Assembly (NCBI GenBank): GCA_022772735.1
Contig: JALEZD010000008.1
Span: forward strand, 1 to 64,000
Length of the DNA stretch: 64,000 nt
Source: Erysipelotrichaceae bacterium
GTDB taxonomy: Bacteria > Bacillota_I > Bacilli_A > Erysipelotrichales > Erysipelotrichaceae
Direction: 5' to 3'
Made by a program: the position numbers and the translations under genes
Shown here: positions 17,063 to 29,180 of the stretch, one piece after another
Layout of the letters: the number at the start of each line of letters is the position of its first letter
Numbering within the stretch: position 1 is the stretch's first letter
Notes under the pieces: model-generated
What the model saw: only the letters and a program-made list of their open reading frames with translations
Database searches by the model: none
Told to the model about the DNA's origin: nothing

Positions 17063-17180
17063 TTTAGAAAAAATTTTTAATAATGATAAATAAAATGCAA
17101 AAACTTAGAAAAAAATTACCTATATTTAAATTAATAAAAAATAATATAAAAAAACAAATATAATATGTTATATAACCTAG

Positions 17181-18610
<1,430 letters not shown>

Positions 18611-18611
<1 letters not shown>

Positions 18612-19417
18612 TGAAAAAATTATTTGTAAGTGATTTAGATGGTACACTATTTTATAATAGTAATGATATTAATAAACCTATCAGTGATGAAAATATTCAT
18701 GCAATTAATAAATTTGTTGAAGATGGAAATATTTTTGCAATCGCAACCGCAAGAAACCATAAATTTCTAGATGAGATACAAAACTATTTGGGTTTTAGAC
18801 CACCATACATATGTTACAATGGTGGAAAAATAATAGTTGAACAATATTTGGAAGAGTATACTTTATCATTAAGTGATTATAAATTATTTGAAGATTATTT
18901 TAATGAAAATAAAATAGATGGTTTTGTCAGTACATTAAGTGAAGGAATATATTATCAATCAAACAGAAAAAATTATCCTTATAATTTTGAAGGATATGAT
19001 ATAGAAAATAGAAAAAGCTTAATGTTTGAAGGAATTGATACTAGTCAAAGCAGATATGATATTAATAATAAGTGTCATAAAATATTGTTAATTATAAAAC
19101 CTGAGCTTGTTTTAAAAGTTAAAGAAGATTTAAAAGATAAATTTTCAGATAAATATGAACTTGTAAGTTCTGACATAGACAATATTGATGTTGTTTTAAA
19201 AGGAAGAAGCAAGGGAAAAGGAATTGAAACACTTAGCAGTTATTATAATATTCCTATAGAAAATATTGGAGTTATTGGAGATTCTGAAAATGATATTTCA
19301 ATGTTCAATTATTCAAAAAATAGATTTGCAATGAAAAATGGTATAGAAAGTTTGAAAAATAAAGCTGATTATATTGTTGAATCTGTTGCTGAAGCATTAA
19401 AAATTTTTACCAAATAA
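18611..19417 (+). CDS. HAD-superfamily (Cof-type) sugar phosphatase
   Basis: A 268-residue HAD hydrolase. Motif I is DLDGTLF (nucleophile Asp), the C2B cap domain lies in the middle, and the C-terminal motif is GDSENDISMF, giving the metal-binding Asp pair. Cof-type enzymes dephosphorylate small sugar phosphates or other metabolites. Translational coupling to the GH1 gene suggests it acts on phosphosugars from this pathway or drains them when they build up. Exact substrate unknown. Confidence 0.87.
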
Positions 19418-19436
19418 GCAAAAATAGTTGAGATAA

Positions 19437-19463
19437 TACTCTTAATATTTTAGAATTAGAGTA
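19437..19463 (+). repeat. Inverted repeat before the PTS IIB gene
   Basis: TACTCT (19437-19442) and AGAGTA (19458-19463) are exact complements about 20 bases before the IIB ribosome site. It could be an operator or weak RNA hairpin. Confidence 0.35.
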
Positions 19464-19483
19464 GTTAATTAAAGGAGAAACAT

Positions 19484-19789
19484 ATGAAAAAAATAACTTT
19501 ATTGTGTGCTGCTGGTATGTCTACAAGTTTACTTGTAACAAAAATGAAACAAGCAGCAGAAAAAAATGGATATGATTATGAGATTGCTGCATATTCTTTA
19601 GCAGAAGCACCTGCACAAGTTCCGTCTGCAGATATCGTGCTTTTAGGACCACAAGTTCGCTTTAATGAAAAGAAACTTCAAGCTCAATACCCAGATAAAA
19701 TAATTCGTTGTATTGAAATGAGAGATTATGGAACAATGAATGGTGAAGCTGTTGTTAACTTTGCTAGAAAAGAAATGGGAGAACAATAA
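19484..19789 (+). CDS. PTS lactose/cellobiose-family IIB component
   Basis: Cytoplasmic phosphocarrier that passes phosphate from IIA to the sugar during import. The 101-residue protein has the active-site Cys at residue 8 in LLCAAGMSTSLLVTKM, followed by the P-loop-like turn, as in CelA/ChbB. AAAGGAG precedes the ATG. It overlaps the IIA gene by one base. The matching IIC lies about 4 kb downstream at 23964, separated by four genes. Confidence 0.93.
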   Translation: MKKITLLCAAGMSTSLLVTKMKQAAEKNGYDYEIAAYSLAEAPAQVPSADIVLLGPQVRFNEKKLQAQYPDKIIRCIEMRDYGTMNGEAVVNFARKEMGEQ

Positions 19790-20100
19790 TGGAAGGAATG
19801 GAACTAATTAGCTTTAAAATCATTTCTGCAGTAGGTACTGCAAGAAGTATGTATATTGAAGCTATCCAACTTGCAAAAGAAGGTAAATTTGATGAAGCAA
19901 AAGCAAATATTGAAGAAGGAGAAAAAGTATTTGTTGAAGGGCATCATGCTCATGCTGAATTAATCCAACAAGAAGCTAGTGGAAACAGAGTGGAAATCCA
20001 ACTTCTACTTATGCATGCTGAAGATCAACTAATGAGTGCTGAAGCATTTAAGATTATTGCTACAGAATTAATTGAAATTTACGAAAGATTAGGTAAATAA
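19789..20100 (+). CDS. PTS lactose/cellobiose-family IIA component
   Basis: A 103-residue all-helical IIA. The segment FVEGHHAHAELIQQEASG contains the phosphorylated His of the family, and the C-terminal HAEDQLMSAE supplies the metal-binding Asp at the trimer interface. It accepts phosphate from HPr and passes it to the IIB encoded just upstream. Translationally coupled to IIB (TAATG) and closed by its own terminator. Confidence 0.93.
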   Translation: MEGMELISFKIISAVGTARSMYIEAIQLAKEGKFDEAKANIEEGEKVFVEGHHAHAELIQQEASGNRVEIQLLLMHAEDQLMSAEAFKIIATELIEIYERLGK

Positions 20101-20109
20101 TTGATTAAA

Positions 20110-20134
20110 AAGAAAGGTTATTAGTACCTTTCTT
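20110..20134 (+). terminator. Terminator after PTS IIA
   Basis: AAGAAAGGT (20110-20118) pairs with ACCTTTCTT (20126-20134) around TATTAGT; the tail CTTTAA is only moderately T-rich, so some read-through into the AEC gene is possible. Confidence 0.65.
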
Positions 20135-20156
20135 CTTTAATGTTAAAGGAGTACAT

Positions 20157-21071
20157 ATGGAAATAGGAATTACAATACTAAACCAAATAATAAAAATGTT
20201 TTTGTTAATGAGTGTTGGATATTATATTTATAAAAAAGAGTGGGTAAGTGAAGATGGTACACAACAAATATCAAATATTTTATTAAAAGTATGTACACCT
20301 GCATTGATGATTACATCATTTAATATATTGTTTAGTTATGAAACACTTATTCAAATTTTTGTTTCATTTGTCTTATCTTCTGTTTCAATAATTATTGGAT
20401 TAATTGTTGCAAGAATAATTTATAAAGATAAAAATAGAGTTGGACAATTTGCAATTGCATTTTCTAATTCTGGATTTATTGGAATACCACTTGTTCAAAG
20501 TTTAATGGGAGATAAATATATAATTTATTTAAGTGCATTTATTTTAGCGTTTAATTTATTCGGATGGACAATAGGAGTATATCTTGTTAGTGGTAGAAAA
20601 GATTTAATTACTCCTAAACTTATATTAAAATCTCCTGCTGTAATTGGGCTTGGACTTGGTATGCTAGTTTTTATATCACCAATAAAACTGCCAGAGCTTT
20701 TACATTCACCAATAGCTATGATTGGTAATTTGAATACACCACTTGCGATGATTGTACTTGGAACTTATATTGCAAAAAATAATATCTCTGAAGTTTTTAA
20801 AAGTATTGATGCATATAAAATTAGCTTTATTAGATTAATTATTGTACCAATTATTACTGCGTTGGTTTTGTATTTTGTTCCAGAAACATTTTATGATATA
20901 AAAAAAGTTGTATTAATTGCAACAAGTGCTCCTGTTGCAGTTATGGTTGCAATGTTATCGCAACAATATGGTGGTGATTTTGAATATGGAGCAAGGATTG
21001 TAAGTTTATCCACTATACTATGTTTATTTACAATTCCTGTCGTTCTTTTAATTGGAGAGTTTATATGGTAA
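20157..21071 (+). CDS. AEC-family transporter (auxin efflux carrier-like permease)
   Basis: A 304-residue membrane protein with about ten hydrophobic segments in two halves. SNSGFIGIPLVQSLMGDKYIIYLSAF and APVAVMVAMLSQQYG are the conserved broken-helix motifs of the AEC family. Bacterial members move malonate, malate or amino acids such as aspartate; the substrate here cannot be predicted. It lies inside the beta-glucoside region but has no evident pathway link to it. AAAGGAG precedes the ATG. Confidence 0.88.
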   Translation: MEIGITILNQIIKMFLLMSVGYYIYKKEWVSEDGTQQISNILLKVCTPALMITSFNILFSYETLIQIFVSFVLSSVSIIIGLIVARIIYKDKNRVGQFAIAFSNSGFIGIPLVQSLMGDKYIIYLSAFILAFNLFGWTIGVYLVSGRKDLITPKLILKSPAVIGLGLGMLVFISPIKLPELLHSPIAMIGNLNTPLAMIVLGTYIAKNNISEVFKSIDAYKISFIRLIIVPIITALVLYFVPETFYDIKKVVLIATSAPVAVMVAMLSQQYGGDFEYGARIVSLSTILCLFTIPVVLLIGEFIW

Positions 21072-21445
21072 AAAATAAAACATGTCAAAGATTGAATTTA
21101 GAAACTAATACTTATGAAACTGTTGAAGTTATTGGAAAAGTTAAGTTTGTAGGAGAAGCTATAAATGCTGACTTGACTCCAAATAAAATATATAATGTCA
21201 TTGGTATAAGAAATAATTTATTAAAAATAGTTGATGACACTGAAGATTATTATTTATATCTTCCTCAAGATGGTAATTTAATATTGCAAAAAAAAGCAAC
21301 AGGGGCAGGATTTATTCTAATTGATGATTACACTAAAAATAAAGATATTCAAAAAGTGTTCAAAATTGCAAAAGATAACATAATTAAACAAGAGAAATCT
21401 TTAAAAAATAGAATAATAAAATTTTTTATAAATTTAAAAAAATAA
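21065..21445 (+). CDS. Small conserved-looking protein of unknown function
   Basis: A 126-residue protein. The middle (KVKFVGEAINADLTPNKIYNVIGIRNNLLKIVDDTEDYYLYLP) has the pattern of a short SH3-like beta barrel seen in small Firmicutes proteins, followed by a Lys-rich helical tail. No catalytic motif is visible. ATG 21065 is chosen because GGAG at 21055-21058 precedes it; it overlaps the AEC stop by seven bases, so the two are coupled. Function not assigned. Confidence 0.65.
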   Translation: MVKNKTCQRLNLETNTYETVEVIGKVKFVGEAINADLTPNKIYNVIGIRNNLLKIVDDTEDYYLYLPQDGNLILQKKATGAGFILIDDYTKNKDIQKVFKIAKDNIIKQEKSLKNRIIKFFINLKK

Positions 21446-21476
21446 TGGTTTAATTGACAATTTACCATTATTTTTA
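21441..21476 (+). terminator. Terminator after the AEC operon
   Basis: AATAATGGT (21441-21449) pairs with ACCATTATT (21464-21472), followed by TTTTT. Confidence 0.75.
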
Positions 21477-21524
21477 TATTATGAACTAACTATATATAAC
21501 CCTCATATAGTAGGAGAAAAAAAC

Positions 21525-22403
21525 ATGTTATTACTTGATAAATTAAAGGATAAATCGCAATTTTCAAGCTTAGATTTAGCAATTGTTGATTATGTATTAG
21601 ATCATCCTAAAGAAGTTACAGATTTGACAGTTGAAGAGCTTGCAAAAGTTACATTTACATCACCTTCTTCTATTGTTAGACTATGTAAAAAGTTAGGAAT
21701 GAAAGGATATGCAGATTTTCGAATTAAACTAGCAATTGAGATAAATACTTTTTTAATTAATGAAGAAAGAATTGAAGTTGATATGCCTGTTGCTCCTAAT
21801 GCAAGTTTTGATGATATTGCAAAAACTTTTTTGAATCTACATTATCAAGCTTTATTAGACACATATAACATATTGGATAAAGATGCAATAATGCAAGCTG
21901 CTGATTTAATATATAAATCAGATTATATTGAAACAAGGGGTGTTGGACCATCTTTTATTATTGCTGAAGATTTTGCATATAAACTTGGTAAGATTGGTTT
22001 ACCAGTAATTTCTAGACCATTTACAGGGTATGATACTTTTATTAAAATAAGAAAGGCTAAATTACCTGTTGCAATAATTGTATCAAATTATGGTGTGGGT
22101 GGATTTATAAAAGATTGGATAAAAATTTTAAAAACCAATGAATGTAAAATAATTATGATATGTTCAAACAAAAATAGTATCAGTTTTAAACAAGCAGATA
22201 TTAAAATTTTGATTGAAGCAAATGAAAAGGATAAGGTAAATAAAATGGGTTCATTTGCCTCAAGAACTGCAATGCAGTATGTACTTGATTTAATTTACTC
22301 TATAATATTTTCTAAAGAGTACATAATGAATGTAAAGTTACAATATCAACATGGTGAAACAATTAAAAGTTTAGACAGAAATAAAGAAGAAAAAAAGTTT
22401 TAA
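21525..22403 (+). CDS. RpiR/MurR-family transcriptional regulator
   Basis: A 292-residue sugar-phosphate-responsive regulator. Residues 1 to about 77 are the RpiR HTH (SQFSSLDLAIVDYVLDHP, TSPSSIVRLCKKLGMKGYADFR), and about 110-250 form a SIS phosphosugar-binding domain (ETRGVGPSFIIAEDFAYKL, IIVSNYGVGG). The SIS nucleotide/sugar loop lacks the usual S-x-S-G. It sits immediately upstream of the GH4-PTS IIC operon, whose promoter holds two palindromes, so it probably senses phosphorylated beta-glucosides. Whether it activates or represses is unknown. Confidence 0.88.
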   Translation: MLLLDKLKDKSQFSSLDLAIVDYVLDHPKEVTDLTVEELAKVTFTSPSSIVRLCKKLGMKGYADFRIKLAIEINTFLINEERIEVDMPVAPNASFDDIAKTFLNLHYQALLDTYNILDKDAIMQAADLIYKSDYIETRGVGPSFIIAEDFAYKLGKIGLPVISRPFTGYDTFIKIRKAKLPVAIIVSNYGVGGFIKDWIKILKTNECKIIMICSNKNSISFKQADIKILIEANEKDKVNKMGSFASRTAMQYVLDLIYSIIFSKEYIMNVKLQYQHGETIKSLDRNKEEKKF

Positions 22404-22418
22404 ATTCTTCTTTTTTTA
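22383..22418 (+). terminator. Terminator after rpiR-like gene
   Basis: AAAGAAGAA (22383-22391) pairs with TTCTTCTTT (22405-22413), continuing into a T-run; the stop codon is in the loop. Confidence 0.7.
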
Positions 22419-22430
22419 TTTCATTAAAAA

Positions 22431-22473
22431 ATTTTTTCAGAAAAAATAATAAATATAAATTTTCTAAGAAAAT
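22431..22473. promoter_or_regulatory. Two palindromic operator candidates upstream of GH4-PTS IIC
   Basis: ATTTTTTC-A-GAAAAAAT (22431-22447) and ATTTTCT-A-AGAAAAT (22459-22473) are both perfect odd palindromes with centres 27 bp apart. Two related sites spaced on one DNA face before a catabolic operon and right after an RpiR-type regulator gene suggest that regulator's operators. A half-site-like CTTAGAAAAAAATT also occurs at 17104-17117 before the first GH1 gene. Confidence 0.5.
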
Positions 22474-22547
22474 AACTTTCATAAGTAGTAAATAATCTTT
22501 TTTTAAATTCTAATATATAGGATAATCACAACATAAAGGAGAAAGTT

Positions 22548-23942
22548 ATGGACAAACGAAAAGTAAAAATTGTAACCATTGGTGGTGGTTCAAGTTATAC
22601 TCCAGAATTAATTGAAGGATTTATCAAACGAAAAGATCAACTAAATATTAAAGAAATTTGGCTAGTTGATATTGAAGAAGGAAAAGAAAAACTAGAAATT
22701 GTTGGTGAAATGGCTAAACGTATGGTCAAAGCTGCAAATCTAGATTGGGAAGTTCATTTAACTTTAAATCGTAGAGAAGCTTTAAAAGATGCAACATACG
22801 TAACAACACAATTTAGAGTTGGATTACTTGATGCAAGAATTAGAGACGAAAGAATTCCACTTACATTTAATTTAATTGGTCAAGAAACAAATGGCGCAGG
22901 TGGAATATTTAAAGCGTTTAGAACTATTCCTGTAATTTTGGATATTATCAAAGATATGAAGGAATTGTGTCCTGATGCATGGTTAATTAACTTTACTAAT
23001 CCTGCAGGAATGATAACTGAAGCTGCAATAAACTATGGTGGTTGGGATAAAACTGTAGGTTTGTGTAATGTGCCAATTGGTTTCATTAATATGGATAATG
23101 CCGTTATGGGATTGCCAGAATTTGATGACACACTATATTTTAAATTTGCTGGTTTAAATCATTTCCATTGGCATAGAGTATGGGATAAATCAGGTAAAGA
23201 AATTACTGATTATTTGATTGATCAAATTTACAATCCTGAATTAAAAGGTAAATATGCAGGGATGAAAAATGTGCGTGATTTACCTATGAATTATGAACAA
23301 ATTAAGGATACGCACTTATTACCTTGTTCATACCAAAGATACTACTATATTACTGATGATATGCTTAATGATGAATTGGAAGAATACAAAAAACACAATA
23401 CAAGAGCTGAATTAGTAAAACAAACAGAAAAAGAACTATTTGAGCTTTATAAAGATACTAATTTAAATTATAAACCTGAACAACTTACTAAACGTGGGGG
23501 AACACATTATAGTGATGCTGCTTGTGAGGTTATTTGCTCTATTGAAAACGATAAAAGAACAACAATGGTTGTTAGTACAAAAAATAACGGAGCAATCAAT
23601 GATTTACCATACGGATGTATTGTTGAAGTTTCTTCTGTAATAACAAGTCATGGACCAGAACCAATTAACTGGGGTAGCTTTAACCCAAGTATAAGAGGTA
23701 TATTACAAAATCAAAAAGCAATGGAAGAAGTTGCTATTGAGGCTGCAGTTACTGGAGATTATGGTAAAGCATTACAATCATTTACAATTAATCCAATTAT
23801 ATCAAGTGGAAAAATTGCTAAAAAATTATTAAATCAAATGTTATTAGCAAATAAAAAATACTTACCACAATTTAAAGATGCTATTGAAAAACTTGAAGCA
23901 GATGGAGAAACATACAATCCATCTGATTATGGGATAAAATAA
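22548..23942 (+). CDS. 6-phospho-beta-glucosidase, GH4 family (LicH/CelF-like)
   Basis: A 464-residue NAD- and metal-dependent glycosidase that cleaves phosphorylated disaccharides by a redox elimination mechanism. GGGSSYTPELIEGF is the NAD site, QETNGAGGIFKAFRTIPV and NFTNPAGMITEA bind substrate, GLCNVPIG holds the metal-binding Cys, and GLNHFHW the metal-binding His. It differs in fold and mechanism from the two GH1 enzymes here, so the region carries both solutions to phospho-glucoside cleavage. AAAGGAG precedes the ATG; the IIC gene follows in the same operon. Confidence 0.94.
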   Translation: MDKRKVKIVTIGGGSSYTPELIEGFIKRKDQLNIKEIWLVDIEEGKEKLEIVGEMAKRMVKAANLDWEVHLTLNRREALKDATYVTTQFRVGLLDARIRDERIPLTFNLIGQETNGAGGIFKAFRTIPVILDIIKDMKELCPDAWLINFTNPAGMITEAAINYGGWDKTVGLCNVPIGFINMDNAVMGLPEFDDTLYFKFAGLNHFHWHRVWDKSGKEITDYLIDQIYNPELKGKYAGMKNVRDLPMNYEQIKDTHLLPCSYQRYYYITDDMLNDELEEYKKHNTRAELVKQTEKELFELYKDTNLNYKPEQLTKRGGTHYSDAACEVICSIENDKRTTMVVSTKNNGAINDLPYGCIVEVSSVITSHGPEPINWGSFNPSIRGILQNQKAMEEVAIEAAVTGDYGKALQSFTINPIISSGKIAKKLLNQMLLANKKYLPQFKDAIEKLEADGETYNPSDYGIK

Positions 23943-23963
23943 CAGAAAGGGATAGAATATAAT

Positions 23964-25280
23964 ATGAAAGATAAGATAATGAATGGCATATTATTTGTTG
24001 CAGAAAAACTTCAAACAAATAAGTACATGTCAGCAATTAAAGATTCATTTACTGCATTATTACCAATTATTATTACTGGGGCGTTTTGTACATTAATTTT
24101 AAATGTAGTGTTATCAACAACTACAACAGGGGTATCTCTTGCAAAAGTTCCAGGATTTGCTTGGTTATCTGAATTATCACCAATTTTTAGTGCAGCAAAC
24201 TATGCAACATTAAACTTCTTTGCAGTTGGACTTGTTGTACTTATTTCAATAAATTTAGGTAAACATTATGGAAGAAGCGAACACATGTTACCAATTGTTG
24301 CACTTGCTGCTTACGTTGCTCTTTGTACAACAAGTGTTTCAGGTGTTGTAAAAGATGCTGCAGGAAATGATGTTGCATATACAGTTGCAAATGTTTTACC
24401 AAGAAATTTTACAAACGCACAAGGTTTATTCTTAGGTATGTTTTCATCAATTTTAGCTACTGAAATTTACTGCAAAATATGTAATTCTGGTAAATTAGAA
24501 GTTAGAATGCCAGAAACAGTTCCTACAAATGTTGCTAAGGCATTTAACGTATTATTCCCATCTATTGTTACTGTTTTAGTTGTTTCAACAATTGGATTTA
24601 CTTTCCATAAATTATTTGGATTTACAATTTATGAAGCAATAGCTAAATGGATACAAGCACCTTTAGCAAACGTTTTAACAGGGTTACCTGGATATTTATT
24701 GATTTTCTTTATGAGTACTTTATTATGGACTTTAGGAATACATGGTACACAAGTATTAAAACCAGTTTATGAAACTACAATGTTAATTGCGTTAGATGAA
24801 AACTTAGCTGCAATTACTACTGGTCAAAAAGCTACAAATATTTTAAACTCTGCATTTGTTAGTGTATTTACTACAACTACAGGTGCTGGTATTACTGCAG
24901 GTTTAATTATTGCTATATTAATTTTTTCTAAACGTGATGACTATAAAGCTATTGCAAAATTGTCAATTGCTCCTGGTATTTTCAATATCAATGAAACAAT
25001 GACTTTTGGTTTACCAATCGTATTAAATCCAATCTTAATGATTCCATTTATGTTAGCACCAGCTGTATCAGCTATTATTGGTTATACATTTACAAAATTA
25101 GGAATTGCTGCTGTTATGGCATATAATATTCCTTGGACAACACCTCCACTACTTGCTGCATTCCTAGCAACCGGTGGTGACTTAGGAGCAGTATTGGCAC
25201 AATTTGTTGCAATATGTGCTTCAGTGTTAATTTATATTCCATTTGTATTAATTTCAAATAAACAAGCTGAAAAAGCATAA
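23964..25280 (+). CDS. PTS cellobiose-type IIC component
   Basis: The sugar-translocating membrane subunit, 438 residues with about ten membrane segments. KDSFTALLPIIITGAF, LWTLGIHGTQVLKPVYE and IAPGIFNINETMTFGLPIVLNPILMIPF are characteristic of the lactose/cellobiose IIC family; the NE in FNINETMTFG contacts the sugar. It works with the IIB and IIA encoded at 19484-20100. Terminator follows directly. Confidence 0.95.
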   Translation: MKDKIMNGILFVAEKLQTNKYMSAIKDSFTALLPIIITGAFCTLILNVVLSTTTTGVSLAKVPGFAWLSELSPIFSAANYATLNFFAVGLVVLISINLGKHYGRSEHMLPIVALAAYVALCTTSVSGVVKDAAGNDVAYTVANVLPRNFTNAQGLFLGMFSSILATEIYCKICNSGKLEVRMPETVPTNVAKAFNVLFPSIVTVLVVSTIGFTFHKLFGFTIYEAIAKWIQAPLANVLTGLPGYLLIFFMSTLLWTLGIHGTQVLKPVYETTMLIALDENLAAITTGQKATNILNSAFVSVFTTTTGAGITAGLIIAILIFSKRDDYKAIAKLSIAPGIFNINETMTFGLPIVLNPILMIPFMLAPAVSAIIGYTFTKLGIAAVMAYNIPWTTPPLLAAFLATGGDLGAVLAQFVAICASVLIYIPFVLISNKQAEKA

Positions 25281-25289
25281 GATAATAAA

Positions 25290-25320
25290 AAAAGAAGTTA
25301 CAAGAATTAACTTCTTTTTA
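25290..25320 (+). terminator. Terminator after PTS IIC
   Basis: AAAAGAAGTTA (25290-25300) pairs with TAACTTCTTTT (25308-25318) around CAAGAAT. Confidence 0.85.
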
Positions 25321-25359
25321 TTGTATATGATATAATTTACCAAGATTTGGAGTGATTTT

Positions 25360-25632
25360 ATGAATAAAAATAATGATTTAACAAAAACACAAAAGGAAAT
25401 ATTAGAAAGAAGAAAGAGAATAAATAGAAGAAGTCTTGAAGAAGAAAAGGTTGAACCATTTACAAAATATAAAATTATAACATATTTATTTATATTTTTA
25501 TTTACACCATATGGTTTATACAGATTACTTTGTAAAAACTCTCCATTTAAAAAAGGAGAGAAAATTGTTTATACAATTATTGGAATTGTTTATATTATTT
25601 CAATTTATGACACTATAATAAAAATGTTTTAG
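25360..25632 (+). CDS. Small membrane protein of unknown function
   Basis: A 90-residue protein with a highly charged N-terminal 35 residues (Lys/Arg/Glu) and two hydrophobic segments (about 38-55 and 69-87) separated by a Lys-rich loop. No family was recognised. GGAG lies upstream of the ATG and a strong terminator follows, so it looks like a real single-gene unit between two beta-glucoside operons. Confidence 0.6.
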   Translation: MNKNNDLTKTQKEILERRKRINRRSLEEEKVEPFTKYKIITYLFIFLFTPYGLYRLLCKNSPFKKGEKIVYTIIGIVYIISIYDTIIKMF

Positions 25633-25654
25633 TCCTTCCTTTGGAAGGATTTTT
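25633..25654 (+). terminator. Terminator after the small membrane protein gene
   Basis: TCCTTCC (25633-25639), loop TTT, GGAAGGA (25643-25649), then TTTTT. Confidence 0.88.
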
Positions 25655-25659
25655 CATTT

Positions 25660-25673
25660 TTAAAACGCTTACT
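25660..25673 (+). promoter_or_regulatory. cre-like catabolite repression site
   Basis: TTAAAACGCTTACT matches the CcpA consensus TGWAANCGNTNWCA at 12 of 14 positions (mismatches at 2 and 14). It lies about 100 bp before the second GH1 gene, a normal place for carbon catabolite repression. Confidence 0.5.
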
Positions 25674-25743
25674 TAAATTATGTATGAAATATAATTACAA
25701 TAGCATTCAGATTTATATACATATTTAATAAATGAATAAATAA

Positions 25744-27266
<1,523 letters not shown>

Positions 27267-27302
27267 ATATGGCATAATTTATTCATAAAAAAAGCTATTG
27301 AA

Positions 27303-29180
27303 TTAATCGATTTCAATAGCTCCTGTATAAAGTTCATAGTATCTGCCTTTTTTATCTAAAAGTGATTTGTGGTTTCCTCTTTCAATAATTTGACCTTTAT
27401 CCATAACCATAATAGCATTTGAATTTTTAATTGTCGAAAGACGATGAGCAATTACAAACGTTGTACGATTTGCCATTAATTTGTCCATTCCATCTTGAAC
27501 AATTTTTTCAGTTCTTGAGTCTATAGACGATGTAGCCTCATCTAATATTAATACAGGTGAATTTGCAAGAGCAGCACGAGCGATTGATATTAATTGTTTT
27601 TGCCCTTGAGATAATGGGCTTCCATCGCTACTTAAATGTGTATCATATCCATTTTCTAAATGTTTTATAAACTGATGAGCGTTAGCTAATTTTGCAGCCT
27701 TAATTACTTCATCATCTGTCGCATTTTGATTTGCATATTTTATATTTTCTTTGATTGTACCACTAAATAGGTGAGTATCTTGCAAAACAATCCCTAATGA
27801 TTTTCTTAAATCATCTTTCTTTATTAATTTTACATCTATGCCATCATAAGTTATTGAACCTTTTTGAACATCATAAAATCTATTTATTAAATTCATGATT
27901 GTTGTTTTTCCAGCACCAGTTGCGCCAACAAAGGCTATTTTTTGTCCTGGTTCAGCATATAAATCTACATCATGTAAAACAATCTTATTATCGTTATAAC
28001 CAAATGATACATTATTAAATTTCACATCACCTTTAAGTGGTACTAAATTGAATTTATCATCATGTGGATGTTTCCAAGCCCATTTTCCTGTGAAAGATTC
28101 ACTAATTGAATTTGTTTCTTCATCATAATTCACAAGAGTAACTTTTCCATCATCAATTTCAGAATCTTCATCCATCAAATTAAATATTCTTTGGGCACCA
28201 GCCATCGCCATTATTACAGAATTCATTTGTTGTGAAACTTGCATTATTGGCATGTTAAACGACCTATTTAAAGTTAAAAATGAAGCTAGTGTCCCAACAG
28301 ACATCGCATTAAACTTTATTGCAATTAAACCACCAATAAATGCAGTTAAAACATATGAAATATTGCCAATGTTTCCTAGTATAGGAAATAACATATTTGC
28401 AAATTGGTTTGCATTGTAAGAGCTGTCAAATAGATTATCGTTAATTTCTTTAAAGCGTTCAATTGCTTTGTCTTCATAGGTGAATACTTTTATAACTTTT
28501 ACACCCTCCATCATTTCTTCGATAAAACCATTTTCTTTTGCTAAATCATTTTGTTGTTTAATAAAATATGAACCAGATTTTACCATTAAATTTTTAACAA
28601 CTATCTGCATTATAATTACCATAAAAACTACAATCAATGTTAATGGAAAACTAAGCACTAACATTGAAATAAAAACAGAAATAATTGATATTAATGAGCT
28701 TAAAAATTGTGGCAATGATTGAGAAATAACTTGTCTTAAAGTATCAATATCATTTGTATAAACGCTCATTATTTCTCCATGTGGGTGAGTATCAAAATAC
28801 TTTATAGGTAATCTTTCCATTTTTTCAAATAAATCATCTCTGATTTTCTTTGTTGTTCCTTGTGTTATATAAACAAGTAATTTTTGGAATAGGAAATTAA
28901 ACAGTGTTCCAATTAAATAAATTGTACCAATAAATATTAGTGCATCTTGTAAAGGTTTAAAGTTTGGGTTTGAGCTAAGTATAAGTGGGGCAATATAATC
29001 ATCAATTAGTGACTTCATAAATATTGAACTTACTACAGATATTATTGCACTAATAAATATACTGATAATTACAATAACAGTTTGTATTTTATAATTTTTT
29101 ACGGTGTATTTTAATAATCTTATTAAAACTTTTTTATCAAGTTTTGAGTTAGGAGGAAGCATTGCTCTATGTCTACTCAT
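27303..29180 (-). CDS. Heterodimeric ABC exporter subunit, canonical ATPase half
   Basis: A 625-residue half-transporter: six membrane helices (about 25-335), then an ATPase with Walker A GATGAGKTT, Q-loop, signature LSQGQKQ and Walker B LILDEATSSID with an intact catalytic Glu, plus the switch His in AHRLS. About 40 extra residues sit between the membrane and ATPase domains. ATG 29180 is chosen over an upstream ATG because GGAGGTG lies just before it; it overlaps the partner gene by eight bases (ATGAGTAG). Together they form a multidrug- or lipid-type exporter; the substrate is unknown. Confidence 0.93.
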   Translation of the reverse strand: MSRHRAMLPPNSKLDKKVLIRLLKYTVKNYKIQTVIVIISIFISAIISVVSSIFMKSLIDDYIAPLILSSNPNFKPLQDALIFIGTIYLIGTLFNFLFQKLLVYITQGTTKKIRDDLFEKMERLPIKYFDTHPHGEIMSVYTNDIDTLRQVISQSLPQFLSSLISIISVFISMLVLSFPLTLIVVFMVIIMQIVVKNLMVKSGSYFIKQQNDLAKENGFIEEMMEGVKVIKVFTYEDKAIERFKEINDNLFDSSYNANQFANMLFPILGNIGNISYVLTAFIGGLIAIKFNAMSVGTLASFLTLNRSFNMPIMQVSQQMNSVIMAMAGAQRIFNLMDEDSEIDDGKVTLVNYDEETNSISESFTGKWAWKHPHDDKFNLVPLKGDVKFNNVSFGYNDNKIVLHDVDLYAEPGQKIAFVGATGAGKTTIMNLINRFYDVQKGSITYDGIDVKLIKKDDLRKSLGIVLQDTHLFSGTIKENIKYANQNATDDEVIKAAKLANAHQFIKHLENGYDTHLSSDGSPLSQGQKQLISIARAALANSPVLILDEATSSIDSRTEKIVQDGMDKLMANRTTFVIAHRLSTIKNSNAIMVMDKGQIIERGNHKSLLDKKGRYYELYTGAIEID

